Assembly (NCBI GenBank): GCA_902536545.1
Contig: CACAXS010000004.1
Coordinates: forward strand, 1-64,000
Source of the DNA: an uncultured Prochlorococcus sp.
Lineage (GTDB): Bacteria; Cyanobacteriota; Cyanobacteriia; PCC-6307; Cyanobiaceae
Reading direction: 5' to 3'
Length of the DNA stretch: 64,000 nucleotides
The translations under genes were made by a program, and so were the position numbers. Below the pieces are notes generated by a model that searched no databases, had not been told where the DNA came from, and was given only the letters and a program-made list of their open reading frames with translations. Positions 31,671 through 42,284 of this stretch are shown here, piece by piece; the first letter of the stretch is position 1; each line of letters starts with the position of its first letter.

Positions 31671-34244
31671 TTACTTTGTCAAGCTGAAATCGTTTATTTC
31701 ATCAAATTGAAGATAGCGATAAAGTTCATCCGAATATGGATTAATTTTATTTTTAGTAATATCCTGATATTCTTCAATTTCAGGTATTTTGCCGAGTAGT
31801 GCGCAAACTGCTGCTAATTCAGCGCTGCCTAAAAAGACTTGCGCATTCTTGCCAAGTCTATTGTCAAAATTTCTTGTACTTGTAGAAAATACTACGGAAC
31901 CTTCCTCTACTCTGGCTTGATTTCCCATACATAAAGAACAGCCTGGCAACTCTAACCTTGCACCACAATCTTCGAATATTTTATAGTGTCCCTCAGCTTT
32001 TAGAGTTTCTTCATCCATTTTTGTTGGTGGACAAATCCATAATTTAGATTTTAAATTTTGAACACCTTCAAGAACTTTCGCAGCTGCCCTGTAATGACCA
32101 ATATTTGTCATGCAAGAACCTATAAAAACTTCGTCAATATTTGTATTTGCAACATCAGTGATTTCTTTTACATTATCTGGATCGTTAGGGCAAGCAACTA
32201 TAGGTTGTGTTACTTTTGCTAAATCAATTTCAATGATTTCTTCATACTGAGCGTTTAAATCTGGTTGAATTAATGATGGTTTTTTTAACCAAGTTTTCAT
32301 ATCATTGATTCTTCTTGAAATCGATTTTGAATCTTCATAACTGCTCTCGATCATTTTTTCTAGCAGGCAAACATTGCTTCTTAAGTACTCTTGAACAGTT
32401 TCTTCGGATAAAAGTATGGTGCTACCAGCGCATGAGCGTTCTGCAGTAGCATCAGTAAGTTCAAAAGCTTGTTCAAGTTTCAGGTTTGGTAATCCCTCAA
32501 TTTCCATAATTTTACCGTTAAAAATATTTTTCTTATTTTCTTTTTCAACAGTTAAGAGTCCTTTTTTAATTGCGAATAGAGGGATTGCATTTACTAAATC
32601 TCTCAAAGTAATTCCTGGTAATAATTCTCCCTTAAATTTAACCAGTACAGATTCTGGCATATTTAATGGCATTGATCCTATTGCAGCGGCAAAGGCAACA
32701 ATGCCCGAGCCTCCAGGGAATGAAATGCCAAGAGGAAATCTCGTATGACTATCTCCACCTGTGCCAACAGTATCGGGGAGAAGCATTCTATTAAGCCAAC
32801 TATGAATTATGCCGTCTCCAGGCTTAAGAGCTACCCCACCTCTTTGAGATATAAAATCAGGTAATTCTTTATGGGTAACAAGATCTACTGGTTTAGGATA
32901 TGCAGCTGTATGACAAAAACTTTGCATCACTAAATCTGCAGTAAACCCTAAACAAGCTAGTTCTTTTAGTTCATCTCTAGTCATTGGCCCAGTAGTGTCT
33001 TGACTGCCAACTGTGGTCATAATTGGCTCACAGGTCATTCCTGGCCTGACTCCATCTAAACCGCATGCTTTGCCTACTATTTTTTGAGCTTGAGTAAAGC
33101 CGGCAGTACTTTCGATTGGATTTTTTGGTCTGGTAAATATTTCATTTGGTCGATAATTTAATTTAGTTCTAATTTTGTCCGTAAGAGATCTTCCAATCAT
33201 AAGGTTAATTCTTCCGCCAGCTTGAATTTCATCAGTAAGAGTAGCTGGATACAAGTCGAATTTGCTTATTAATTCTTCAGTATTTGAATCTTTTTCAATT
33301 TTTTTAATAATGCCTTTATAAGGGTATATTTTAATGACATCTCCTGTTTTCATATTAGATACATCAGCTTCTATAGGTAAAGCTCCTGAATCTTGTGCAG
33401 TATTAAAGAAAATTGGGGCTATTTTGCTACCAATTATTATTCCGCCTGTTTTTTTGTTTGGAACAAAAGCGATATCTTCTCCTATGTGCCAAATGAGTGA
33501 ATTAATAGCAGATTTTCTAGAACTCCCTGTTCCAATAACATCTCCAACATAAGCTATCGGTAAATTTTGTTTTTTTAAATTATCAAGAATCTTTAGTCCA
33601 TCAGGTATTTTAAATTCCAACATAGCTAATGCATGCATCGGAATATCCGGGCGAGTTGTTGCATGTACAGCCGGAGATAAGTCGTCTGTGTTTGTCTCAC
33701 CGTCAACTTTAAATACTAAACAAGTAATTTCTTTCTTCAGAACTTTTTTATTTTTGAACCATTCTGCATTTGCCCAACTATTTACAACCTCTTTTGCATA
33801 AATATTATTTTGAGATAATTCATAAATTTCATTAGCTGAGTCGTAAACAAGAATAATATTTTTTAAAACTTCTCCCGCTTTTTTAGCAAGTAAACTATTT
33901 TTTCCTTTCAGTATTTCAACTAAAGAATTTACATTGTATCCGCCTATCATTGTTCCAAGTATTTCAATTGCTTTTTCGGGATTTATTGATTTGCAATATT
34001 TTTCGGAATTAACAATAGCCGTAAGCCAACTTGCTTTTATATAAGCAGCCTCATCAACTCCTGGTGGCACTCTATTTATTAATAAATCAAGTAAATAAGA
34101 TGAATCGTAAGTACTATCTTGTTCTAATAATTTTGTAATACAATTTGTTTGCTCAGCATTTAAAGGTAAAGGAGGTATACCTTTGGTAGCTCTTTCGGCT
34201 ACGTGATTTGCATAATCTTTTAGCAATGTTTCCAAATTCTTCAT
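31671..34244 (-). CDS. acnB: Bifunctional aconitate hydratase 2 / 2-methylisocitrate dehydratase
   Basis: 857 aa, 'TVGTGGDSHTRFPLGISFPGGSG', 'IGSCMTNIGHYRAAAKVLEG', 'CSLCMGNQARVEEGS'. Confidence 0.96.
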   Translation of the reverse strand: MKNLETLLKDYANHVAERATKGIPPLPLNAEQTNCITKLLEQDSTYDSSYLLDLLINRVPPGVDEAAYIKASWLTAIVNSEKYCKSINPEKAIEILGTMIGGYNVNSLVEILKGKNSLLAKKAGEVLKNIILVYDSANEIYELSQNNIYAKEVVNSWANAEWFKNKKVLKKEITCLVFKVDGETNTDDLSPAVHATTRPDIPMHALAMLEFKIPDGLKILDNLKKQNLPIAYVGDVIGTGSSRKSAINSLIWHIGEDIAFVPNKKTGGIIIGSKIAPIFFNTAQDSGALPIEADVSNMKTGDVIKIYPYKGIIKKIEKDSNTEELISKFDLYPATLTDEIQAGGRINLMIGRSLTDKIRTKLNYRPNEIFTRPKNPIESTAGFTQAQKIVGKACGLDGVRPGMTCEPIMTTVGSQDTTGPMTRDELKELACLGFTADLVMQSFCHTAAYPKPVDLVTHKELPDFISQRGGVALKPGDGIIHSWLNRMLLPDTVGTGGDSHTRFPLGISFPGGSGIVAFAAAIGSMPLNMPESVLVKFKGELLPGITLRDLVNAIPLFAIKKGLLTVEKENKKNIFNGKIMEIEGLPNLKLEQAFELTDATAERSCAGSTILLSEETVQEYLRSNVCLLEKMIESSYEDSKSISRRINDMKTWLKKPSLIQPDLNAQYEEIIEIDLAKVTQPIVACPNDPDNVKEITDVANTNIDEVFIGSCMTNIGHYRAAAKVLEGVQNLKSKLWICPPTKMDEETLKAEGHYKIFEDCGARLELPGCSLCMGNQARVEEGSVVFSTSTRNFDNRLGKNAQVFLGSAELAAVCALLGKIPEIEEYQDITKNKINPYSDELYRYLQFDEINDFSLTK

Positions 34245-34341
34245 TAGTAAGGTTTAATGCCTAATCTATTGTTATTTTTAATATTGAAAAGGAGAGTATT
34301 CATAAATGCTTTTTTAAATATTCAAACTTCTTAATTAATCA

Positions 34342-35409
34342 ATGACGACATCATCAAATAATTCTGCTTTAGAAAAGACATCAGATTTACATGTTGTTGA
34401 GACACGTCCATTAATACCTCCAAGCAGATTACATAATGATATACCTTTAGACCACGCCTCTGCTAATACAGTAGCTAAAGCAAGAAGATCAATACAAAAT
34501 ATTTTGCATCATAATGATCAGAAGCTTTTAGTCATTGTTGGTCCATGCTCAATTCATGATGTAGAGGCGGCAAAGGAATATTCAAAATATATCCAAAACT
34601 TTCGAGAAATTTATAAAGATAAATTAGAAATAATTATGAGAGTATATTTTGAGAAACCAAGAACAACTATTGGTTGGAAGGGATTGATAAATGATCCGCA
34701 TCTAGATAATTCTTATGATATTAATACTGGTTTAAGAAGGGCAAGAAGTTTGCTTTCATATTTAGCAACTCGTGGAATTCCTTCTGCTACAGAATTGCTA
34801 GATCCAATTGTTCCTCAATATATTGCCGATTTAATAAGTTGGACGGCCATAGGCGCGCGGACTACTGAAAGTCAGACTCATCGAGAAATGGCATCAGGAT
34901 TATCAATGCCTATAGGTTTTAAAAATGGTACAGATGGTTCTTTCACTACTGCAATAAATGCAATGCAGTCAGCTTCAAAATCTCATCATTTCTTAGGTGT
35001 AAATGAAAATGGAATGGCTTCAATTGTTAATACAACAGGTAATCCTGACGGACATATAGTTTTAAGAGGCGGTTCAAAAGGATCAAATTTTGAAAATGAA
35101 CATGTTAAAAGAATTTCCTCTGAATTAAAGCAATCTAATCTTCCCCATAAAGTGATGATTGATTGTAGTCATGGTAATTCCAATAAAGATTTCCGAAAAC
35201 AGTCGGAAGTTTTAAAAAATATAGCTTCTCAAATTAGCAATGGTGAAAACAATATTTTAGGAGTTATGCTTGAAAGTCATTTGAAGGAGGGAAATCAAAA
35301 ACTTTTAAAAAAAGAGGATCTCCAGTTTGGCAGAAGCATTACAGATGCATGCATAAATATAGAAACAACAAAAGAATTACTCGCTATTTTATACAATTCA
35401 CTTAGCTAG
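34342..35409 (+). CDS. 3-deoxy-7-phosphoheptulonate synthase (class I, AroG/AroF type)
   Basis: 'LLVIVGPCSIHDVEAAKEYSKYI', 'MRVYFEKPRTTIGWKGLINDPHLDNSYDIN', 'GARTTESQTHREMASGLSMPIGFKNGTDG'. Confidence 0.96.
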   Translation: MTTSSNNSALEKTSDLHVVETRPLIPPSRLHNDIPLDHASANTVAKARRSIQNILHHNDQKLLVIVGPCSIHDVEAAKEYSKYIQNFREIYKDKLEIIMRVYFEKPRTTIGWKGLINDPHLDNSYDINTGLRRARSLLSYLATRGIPSATELLDPIVPQYIADLISWTAIGARTTESQTHREMASGLSMPIGFKNGTDGSFTTAINAMQSASKSHHFLGVNENGMASIVNTTGNPDGHIVLRGGSKGSNFENEHVKRISSELKQSNLPHKVMIDCSHGNSNKDFRKQSEVLKNIASQISNGENNILGVMLESHLKEGNQKLLKKEDLQFGRSITDACINIETTKELLAILYNSLS

Positions 35410-36043
35410 TTATAAAAAAATTAAAAAATAATGCTGAAGAAATTGGAACAATGAAATTATCTATTCCTAAAACACTAAATTGTTCGAGCAAAGTTGCAAA
35501 AAAAGCTATTGTAAAAAAATTTAAATTTAAGCTATTTTGTTTGGCGTATCCTATTGAGCAAACTACTATCAAACTTGTTAAAAACATTGTCATAGTGCCA
35601 AATAAAGATTTTTTTTGTTTAAAAAAAATCCAACTCTTTGAGTTAAAGCTTTTTCCTATTAACCCAGCTAATCCATCACCAAAAGTCATTATAAAAAATC
35701 CACTAATTAATGCATATGGATCTTTATCCCAGAAAAGGTAAATCAAAATAAATAAACTTAGACAATAAAATAATGTTCCATAACTCTTTCTCTCAACATC
35801 CTCAATTGTTGGAAATAATTTATAGGTGTAATTGATCAAAACCATTAATGAAACAATTCCTGTAAAAATTAGAGCAGAGTTTTGATTAATTTTTAAAAAT
35901 TGAGCAATTGGTATTAAAGGTCCTATTCCGATATGTATTATTTTTCTGACGACTTCTCTGCTGTCTTCATTATATTTTTTAAAAACTATTGATATAAAAA
36001 AAATTGAAAATAAATATAATAAAATTGCAGTAAATTTTATCAA
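35402..36043 (-). CDS. Phytol/dolichol kinase-like membrane protein (VTE5/VTE6-like)
   Basis: 'EVVRKIIHIGIGPLIPIA', 'GFFIMTFGDGLAGLIGKSFNSKSWIFFKQKKSLFGTMTMF', multi-TM. Confidence 0.75.
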   Translation of the reverse strand: MIKFTAILLYLFSIFFISIVFKKYNEDSREVVRKIIHIGIGPLIPIAQFLKINQNSALIFTGIVSLMVLINYTYKLFPTIEDVERKSYGTLFYCLSLFILIYLFWDKDPYALISGFFIMTFGDGLAGLIGKSFNSKSWIFFKQKKSLFGTMTMFLTSLIVVCSIGYAKQNSLNLNFFTIAFFATLLEQFSVLGIDNFIVPISSALFFNFFITS

Positions 36044-36048
36044 TTTGG

Positions 36049-37071
36049 TTAAGCTGCTTTTTGATGAGTTGTCATTACTCTAAGTTTTAATATTGCTTTA
36101 GCTTCTAGTTGCCTTACTCTTTCTCGCGAAACATTAATTTGTCTTCCTATTTCTGCGAGTGTTAATGGTTCTTCACCATCTAAACCAAATCTTAGCTTCA
36201 TTATTTTTTGTTCTCTTTCGTTTAATTGAGAAAGCCAAGTTCCTAAATGTTCTTTTTGAATAGTCCTATCCATACCTTCCATAGGCTCTTCACAGTTTGG
36301 ATCAGGTATGAGTTCACCAAGCGTACTTCTATCTTCTTCGCCTCTAGCGTGAGCATCTAGGGAAGCGCAAGGAGCACTTTGAGAAATTAAATCTTCTAAA
36401 TCTTTTTGATCAATACCCATTTCAGTTGCCATTTCAAATCTCGTAGGTTGTCTACCAAATTTATGTGATAATTCTCTAGAGACTCTTCTCATTTTGGATA
36501 GTTTTTCACTTATGTGAATAGGCAAACGGATTGTTCTTGCACTGTTATCAATAGCCCTTGTCATTCCTTGCCTTATCCACCAGTAAGCATAAGTTGAGAA
36601 TTTATATCCCATAGCAGGATCAAATTTATCTACAGCTCTTTCAAGCCCAATAGCTCCTTCCTGGACAAGGTCTAATAATTCAAGCCCTTGGTTTTGATAT
36701 TTTTTTGCAACGGAGACAACAAGCCTTAGGTTAGCTGCCATCATTCTATCTCTAGCTCTTTTACCAATCTTAATTTGATAAAGATTGCGTTGCGTTCTAT
36801 CAGTTTCAGGAATTTGTAGCAACTTTTTCATGTTCTGAACATGATGAGCTAACTCTATTTCCTCTGCTGGAGTCAAAAGAGGTACTCTTCCAATGCTACT
36901 TAAGTAATAACCAATTGAATCTGAGGCAAGTCTGCCAGATTTTTTTTGGCTTTGTTTTGCCCTAAGGCTGGATTTCGATTTGCGAGTCTTGCTCGCAGTG
37001 TTTGGTAATCTTGGCTCATCAAAATTTTTATCTGAAGAGCTTTTCGCAGATTCCAGAGGGATCCCCATCAC
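36049..37071 (-). CDS. RNA polymerase sigma-70 family factor (RpoD/SigA-like, probably group 2)
   Basis: 'DLVQEGAIGLERAVDKFDPAMGYKFSTYAYWWIRQGMTRAI', 'RFGLDGEEPLTLAEIGRQINVSRERVRQLEAKAILKLR'; no long region 1.1. Confidence 0.93.
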   Translation of the reverse strand: MMGIPLESAKSSSDKNFDEPRLPNTASKTRKSKSSLRAKQSQKKSGRLASDSIGYYLSSIGRVPLLTPAEEIELAHHVQNMKKLLQIPETDRTQRNLYQIKIGKRARDRMMAANLRLVVSVAKKYQNQGLELLDLVQEGAIGLERAVDKFDPAMGYKFSTYAYWWIRQGMTRAIDNSARTIRLPIHISEKLSKMRRVSRELSHKFGRQPTRFEMATEMGIDQKDLEDLISQSAPCASLDAHARGEEDRSTLGELIPDPNCEEPMEGMDRTIQKEHLGTWLSQLNEREQKIMKLRFGLDGEEPLTLAEIGRQINVSRERVRQLEAKAILKLRVMTTHQKAA

Positions 37072-37264
37072 CCTGGCCTCCTAAATAATGGATTTTTTAA
37101 AAAACTAGCACTGAAATTGAAATAAAAACTACTTTTACGTTGAAATTTTAAAGACAAAAATTTTTTTTTTAAAGCTTATTTCTTAAAATCCCTTGATATG
37201 AGACGATTTTATAAAAATTAAAAAAAATTTAAAATATTAAGTATTTTTTTAAATGTTGTAAAAA

Positions 37265-39355
37265 TCAACATAAATTTTGTTTTTCTATGAGGTCAATTTG
37301 CGAACGATTATTTGATGAATCTAATTTAAATTTCGAATAAGAACCATCTTCCTTCATTATCCAAGAAAAGTAATCATCTTTAATGTAGGTTTGCAAAAGC
37401 GAGTATATTTTAGATTTCAACTCATAATCCTCTATCGGAGTAACAGCTTCTATTCTTCTATCAAGATTTCTTCTCATCCAATCTGCACTCCCAATGAAAA
37501 CCTCATTATCATCGTTGTTACAAAACCAAAAAACTCTTGAGTGCTCAAGAAAATGGCCAATAATGCTGATGACTTTAATATTTTCACTTAAATTTTTTCT
37601 TTGGGGATATAAGCAACAAACACCTCTTACTATAAGACTAATTTTTACACCTGAATCAGAAGCTAAATAAAGAAGTTTAATTATTTCAGGGTCAACTAAA
37701 GAATTCATTTTTGCAATTATTTCAGCTTTTTTACCTTTCACTGCATTTTGAATTTCTCTTTTTATTAAAAAAATAAATTTTTTTCTCATCGATGTGGGAG
37801 AAACTAATAATTTTTGATAACTTTTTTGTTTAGAAAAACCTGATAAGTAATTAAATAACTCAAGTAAATCTGATGCAATATCGGGATCTGTTGAAAGTAA
37901 TCCTAAATCTGTATAAAACCTTGAAGTATTAGAGTTATAATTACCAGTCCCAATATGGAAGTAATTTCTTAAGCGTCCTTTTTCTTTTCTGACTATTAAA
38001 GCTATTTTTGTATGTGTTTTAAATCCTATGATTCCATAGACAACATGAATACCAGCTTGTTCAAGCTGCTTTGCCCATTGAATATTATTGTCTTCATCAA
38101 ATCTTGCTTTTAGTTCAACAAGAGTCATTACCTCTTTTCCATTATCTGCTGCCCTTATTAAAGCTGCGATGATAGGAGAATCTTTTGAAACTCTATATAA
38201 AGTAATTTTTATAGCCATTACAAGTGGATCATCAGCTGCTCTATTTATAAATTCTTCCACTGAAGTTTTAAATAAGTCGTATGGATGATGAAGCAGAATA
38301 TTTTTTTTCCTAAGTATCTTAAAAATATGATTGAGGTTTTTGTCTGAAGACAAATCTAAATTTTTTAATTGTGGGTTAGTTTTCCCAATTAGCAGATCTT
38401 CTTTTAAATCATCTCTATTAATTTTTGTCAGCTGATTTAAATCGTCAAGGCCTAAAAAACTTTTGCAAAAGTATATATATTCTTTTTGTATTGAGATACT
38501 TTCAACTAGTGGTTTAAGAATATTTTCTGGCATATTCGATTCAACTTCTAATCTAACTACATCTCCACCTAATCTTCTCTTTTGCAAACTTTGTTCAACT
38601 GCTAGAAGAAGATCATCAGCTTCAAGTTCTTTTAATTCTAAATCTGCATCTCTTGTCACTCTAAAAAAAGAGTAATTTATACATTCCATTCCGTTAAATA
38701 AATTATTTATATTATTCCCAATTAAATCTTCAACACTTATAAAAAAATATGTACTTTCTTCGCCATGTTGCATAATTTCATTAGGAATTTGTATAAATCT
38801 ACTTATGTTTTTTGTTGGTATCTTTACTCTGACAAACTGATTTTTAGAATTTTCCCCATCTCTTATTAAAGCTGCCAAATTTAGACTTAAATTACTTATA
38901 AAAGGAAATGGATGTGCAGGATCAACAACTAAGGGAGTTAGTAAAGGAAAAATAGATGTAGTAAAGAAGTTATTACACCAATTTCTTTGATTTTCATTTA
39001 GGTCTTTATATTTTTTTAAAATTACACCTTTTTCTTTTAATTCATTTTCTAATTCATTATTTACATAGTTTTCTTGAAGGGTAGTTAATTTTTTTATTTC
39101 ATTGTTGATTTTTGTTAATTGCTCTTTAGGGGTAAGTCCGTCAATACTTTTTTTAGTAATTTCTGCTTCAACTTGAGCCTTTAATGAAGCTACCCTTACC
39201 ATAAAAAACTCATCAAGATTATTACTAAAAATTGAACAAAATTTCACTTTATCTAGGATTTTGTATTCCTTTTCCATACCAGTTAGGAGTACTCTTTTAT
39301 TGAATTCAATCCAACTTAATTCTCTATTAATAAAAACATCAGCCTGGCTTTTCAT
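37265..39355 (-). CDS. ppk: Polyphosphate kinase 1
   Basis: 'INRELSWIEFNKRVL', 'IFSNNLDEFFMVRVASLK', 'HHPYDLFKTSVEEFI', 'HIGTGNYNSNTSRFYTDLGLLS'. Confidence 0.97.
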   Translation of the reverse strand: MKSQADVFINRELSWIEFNKRVLLTGMEKEYKILDKVKFCSIFSNNLDEFFMVRVASLKAQVEAEITKKSIDGLTPKEQLTKINNEIKKLTTLQENYVNNELENELKEKGVILKKYKDLNENQRNWCNNFFTTSIFPLLTPLVVDPAHPFPFISNLSLNLAALIRDGENSKNQFVRVKIPTKNISRFIQIPNEIMQHGEESTYFFISVEDLIGNNINNLFNGMECINYSFFRVTRDADLELKELEADDLLLAVEQSLQKRRLGGDVVRLEVESNMPENILKPLVESISIQKEYIYFCKSFLGLDDLNQLTKINRDDLKEDLLIGKTNPQLKNLDLSSDKNLNHIFKILRKKNILLHHPYDLFKTSVEEFINRAADDPLVMAIKITLYRVSKDSPIIAALIRAADNGKEVMTLVELKARFDEDNNIQWAKQLEQAGIHVVYGIIGFKTHTKIALIVRKEKGRLRNYFHIGTGNYNSNTSRFYTDLGLLSTDPDIASDLLELFNYLSGFSKQKSYQKLLVSPTSMRKKFIFLIKREIQNAVKGKKAEIIAKMNSLVDPEIIKLLYLASDSGVKISLIVRGVCCLYPQRKNLSENIKVISIIGHFLEHSRVFWFCNNDDNEVFIGSADWMRRNLDRRIEAVTPIEDYELKSKIYSLLQTYIKDDYFSWIMKEDGSYSKFKLDSSNNRSQIDLIEKQNLC

Positions 39356-40638
39356 TAAAAAACTTTTGATTTTTGATTTTTAAAAGAATTATTATTTTTA
39401 CCCTCTGCAATAAGGTATATCATGAAAAGTAAGATTACGGAACCAGCTATAAAAGGTGATTTAGGACCAAAACTATCATAAACCCTTCCGGCCATTGCAA
39501 TTCCTAATACTCCTCCAAGACTCTGTAGACCCTGAAGGTTACTTAAAATTGATCCTTGTTTATCAAAGTCTAATTTCTTTGATATTAGTGCTCTTAAGGT
39601 GGGCGTAATTAACCCTGCCCCAACGGCTAAAAATGAAACAGCTGAATAAATATTAAGTGTTGCATTTTCTTTTGGAGCAGTTATTAAGAGAGCACATGCC
39701 ACAAGAATGAAGCCTGATCCGATTAGTGTTAATCGCATTTCGCCAAATTGCTTGACCAAAGGCCCTATTAGTCCTCCTTGAACGATAATTGCAATTATTC
39801 CAACAACAACAAGAGTTCCACTTGATGCTTTAGTCGTCCAGTTTAATGATTCTTGAAGGAAAAATATAAGGATATTGGTCAGTCCAGTAAAAGCAATAAA
39901 GTAAATAAAAAAAGCTAATGATAATTTTTTAATCTTTTCTTCTTTGAAAACTGTAAATAGTTCTTTTAAAGGGTTTTTTAAAAAAGTTTTTGATTTATTT
40001 GAGTAACTATTAGGCTTGGTTTCTGGTAAGTAAAAGAATACAAGGAAGAGATTTATTATTGGAATGATTGAGGCTATCAAAACTGGAATAATAAAATTAT
40101 TATTTGTATTTTTTGCAAAAATTACAACAAAAATATTACCTAAGAAAAAACTCAAACCAAAAGCTACGCCAATAAGACCAAATGTTTTTGCTCTTTTTTC
40201 AGGGCTTGAAATATCTGCAAGAATTGTTGTTGCAGTTGCTGCAGTCCCCCCACTTAAACCGTCAATTAGTCTCGCTAAAAATAATAAAAATAACGGGATA
40301 GAGGCTATTGAGTTTGACCAATTAAAAAGAACCGTAAAAGATAATATTGATATTCCAATTACTGAACCAGTAATACAAAAAAGAGTGATAGGTCTTCTTC
40401 CGTATCTATCACTCATAAGTCCTATAAAAGGAGAAGCTGTAAATTGAGCTAATTGGTAAGTGCATGATAATAAACCATATGTACTTGCTTTAGAGTCAAA
40501 AAGTAAAACAAAAGAGGGTAATATGGGTAAAAGTATACTTTCACTTAAACGATCATTTAGAAGAGTGATAAACGCACTAAGGAGAGTAAATTTTTTATTT
40601 GGTTTTAATAAACTTTCTTTCACAATATTTACCTTCAT
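39355..40638 (-). CDS. Major facilitator superfamily transporter
   Basis: 12-TM pattern, 'GLMSDRYGRRPI', 'LARLIDGLSGGTAATATTILADISSPEKRAKTFGLIG'. Confidence 0.9.
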   Translation of the reverse strand: MKVNIVKESLLKPNKKFTLLSAFITLLNDRLSESILLPILPSFVLLFDSKASTYGLLSCTYQLAQFTASPFIGLMSDRYGRRPITLFCITGSVIGISILSFTVLFNWSNSIASIPLFLLFLARLIDGLSGGTAATATTILADISSPEKRAKTFGLIGVAFGLSFFLGNIFVVIFAKNTNNNFIIPVLIASIIPIINLFLVFFYLPETKPNSYSNKSKTFLKNPLKELFTVFKEEKIKKLSLAFFIYFIAFTGLTNILIFFLQESLNWTTKASSGTLVVVGIIAIIVQGGLIGPLVKQFGEMRLTLIGSGFILVACALLITAPKENATLNIYSAVSFLAVGAGLITPTLRALISKKLDFDKQGSILSNLQGLQSLGGVLGIAMAGRVYDSFGPKSPFIAGSVILLFMIYLIAEGKNNNSFKNQKSKVF

Positions 40639-40662
40639 TGCGATTAACTTCTATTACCATAC

Positions 40663-41484
40663 TTGTTAATGGAGATTACTGTGCCCGGCATTGTTTATTT
40701 AGTTGGAGCAGGTCCTGGTGACCCTGAGCTTTTAACTCTTAAAGCACTACGCTTAATAAAAAATTGTGATTCATTAGTTCATGATGCTTTAATCCCGGAT
40801 GAAATAATAAAAGAGGCAGGAAAAAATACAGAAATTTTCCATGTAGGTAAAAGAGCTGGCAAGTGTTCTGTACCTCAGGCTGAAACAAATGCTCTTATTT
40901 TGAAATTGGCAAAAGAAGGCAAAAATGTTGTAAGGCTTAAAGGGGGAGATCCTTTTGTCTTTTCTAGGGGTGGTGAAGAAGTATCTTTTTTAGAAGAAAA
41001 TGGAGTTTCAGTTGAAATAGTGCCTGGGATTACTTCTGGAATAGCTGCTCCTACATATTTTGGTATTCCACTTACTCATAGGGATGCTGCGAGTTCTGTA
41101 ACTTTTGTTACTGGACATGAGCATGTTGATAAAGATAAAAAGAGCGTAAATTGGAGGGATTTAGCTAAATCTTCAGATAGCTTAGTTATTTTTATGGGTA
41201 TAAAAAATATTGAATTCATTGTAGAAGAATTAATTTTAGGCGGCTTATGTAAGGATACAAAATGCGCTGTAATCCAAGAAGCTACTTTGAAAAATCAAAA
41301 ATGTTTTATAGAGAAATTAGATAATCTCCCATATAAAATCAAAGATAAAGAATTTTTAGCTCCATCGATTATCATTATTGGAAAAATTGTTGAATTTAAG
41401 GTTAATAACAATATAACTAAAGTATCTGATGTCTATTTACCAGATATTAATAAAGTTCAATTATATAATAAATCCCAAAAGTAA
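40663..41484 (+). CDS. cobA: Uroporphyrinogen-III C-methyltransferase
   Basis: 'VYLVGAGPGDPELLTLKALRLI', 'VRLKGGDPFVFSRGGEE', 'VVPGITSGIAAPTYFGIPLTHR' type motifs. Confidence 0.95.
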   Translation: MLMEITVPGIVYLVGAGPGDPELLTLKALRLIKNCDSLVHDALIPDEIIKEAGKNTEIFHVGKRAGKCSVPQAETNALILKLAKEGKNVVRLKGGDPFVFSRGGEEVSFLEENGVSVEIVPGITSGIAAPTYFGIPLTHRDAASSVTFVTGHEHVDKDKKSVNWRDLAKSSDSLVIFMGIKNIEFIVEELILGGLCKDTKCAVIQEATLKNQKCFIEKLDNLPYKIKDKEFLAPSIIIIGKIVEFKVNNNITKVSDVYLPDINKVQLYNKSQK

Positions 41485-42284
41485 ATTGGATCGAATTTTG
41501 GTTTAAGCTTTAAATCATTAACTTGATTAATTTGTCTGCAAGATAAGCTATTAATCGCAACTACTATGTCATCATTTTGAAATTCTGGAGGAATTAATTC
41601 TTCTTTTACAATTTTTAATTTTAAAGCTTTAGAAACCATAATCCCCTCTAAACAGCCGCTCTCTTTTCTAGGAGTTATCCATTGATTATTTCTTTTAATT
41701 AAAAGATTAAATGTACTTCCACAACAAAGTTCATCCGAGGTATTCACCAAGATAGAATCATCAAATGAATTTTTATTAGCTTCTGTCAAAACTTGTATTG
41801 CCTGATTATATGAAAATGTTTTGCATTTACTTATAAGACTGAATTCATTTATTTTTTCCGTTTGACTAATAAAAACGCTTATCGGATTAAAATTTGGTTT
41901 GATTCTATAGAACTCAAGCCATAAATTATCAAAATCTTTTGTCTCCGAAGTGCTATCAATTTTTAGTGTTCGACCTTCATTAGTTCCTCGACTATAGTTT
42001 ATTCTTACTGAAGCAAATTGATCATTCTTAAGCGATAACTTTCTAATTCCATCATGAATAAGTTGTCTCAAAGTTAATTTATTTATTTTGAGATTAATAT
42101 TTAAAATTTTGCTACTTTTTTCTAACCTTTTGAGATGTTCATCAAAAAGAATAGGTTTGTTTTCTTTTATCAAAATGGTTTCAAAAATACCATCAGCAAA
42201 TTTTAATCCTCTATTATTTGCAGCAATAAATATTCTATTAATATCTAACCATTGATCCTTGTGCCAGCCAAATGATTCAATCAT
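41457..42284 (-). CDS. Class IV aminotransferase, probable 4-amino-4-deoxychorismate lyase
   Basis: 'RGLKFADGIFETILIKENKPILFDEHLKRL'; overlaps the adjacent pabB-like start (ATGA). Confidence 0.8.
   Translation of the reverse strand: MIESFGWHKDQWLDINRIFIAANNRGLKFADGIFETILIKENKPILFDEHLKRLEKSSKILNINLKINKLTLRQLIHDGIRKLSLKNDQFASVRINYSRGTNEGRTLKIDSTSETKDFDNLWLEFYRIKPNFNPISVFISQTEKINEFSLISKCKTFSYNQAIQVLTEANKNSFDDSILVNTSDELCCGSTFNLLIKRNNQWITPRKESGCLEGIMVSKALKLKIVKEELIPPEFQNDDIVVAINSLSCRQINQVNDLKLKPKFDPIYFWDLLYN

Noticed and set aside
35609-35633. Hairpin-like inverted repeat gattttttttgtttaaaaaaaatc
   Set aside because: Lies inside the VTE5-like coding sequence and is A/T homopolymer based (encodes FFKQKKSLF); not a convincing terminator or regulatory hairpin.
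40064-40447. 127-aa plus-strand ORF inside the MFS transporter gene
   Set aside because: Antisense to a well-supported transporter CDS; no recognisable domain, likely a by-product of codon bias.
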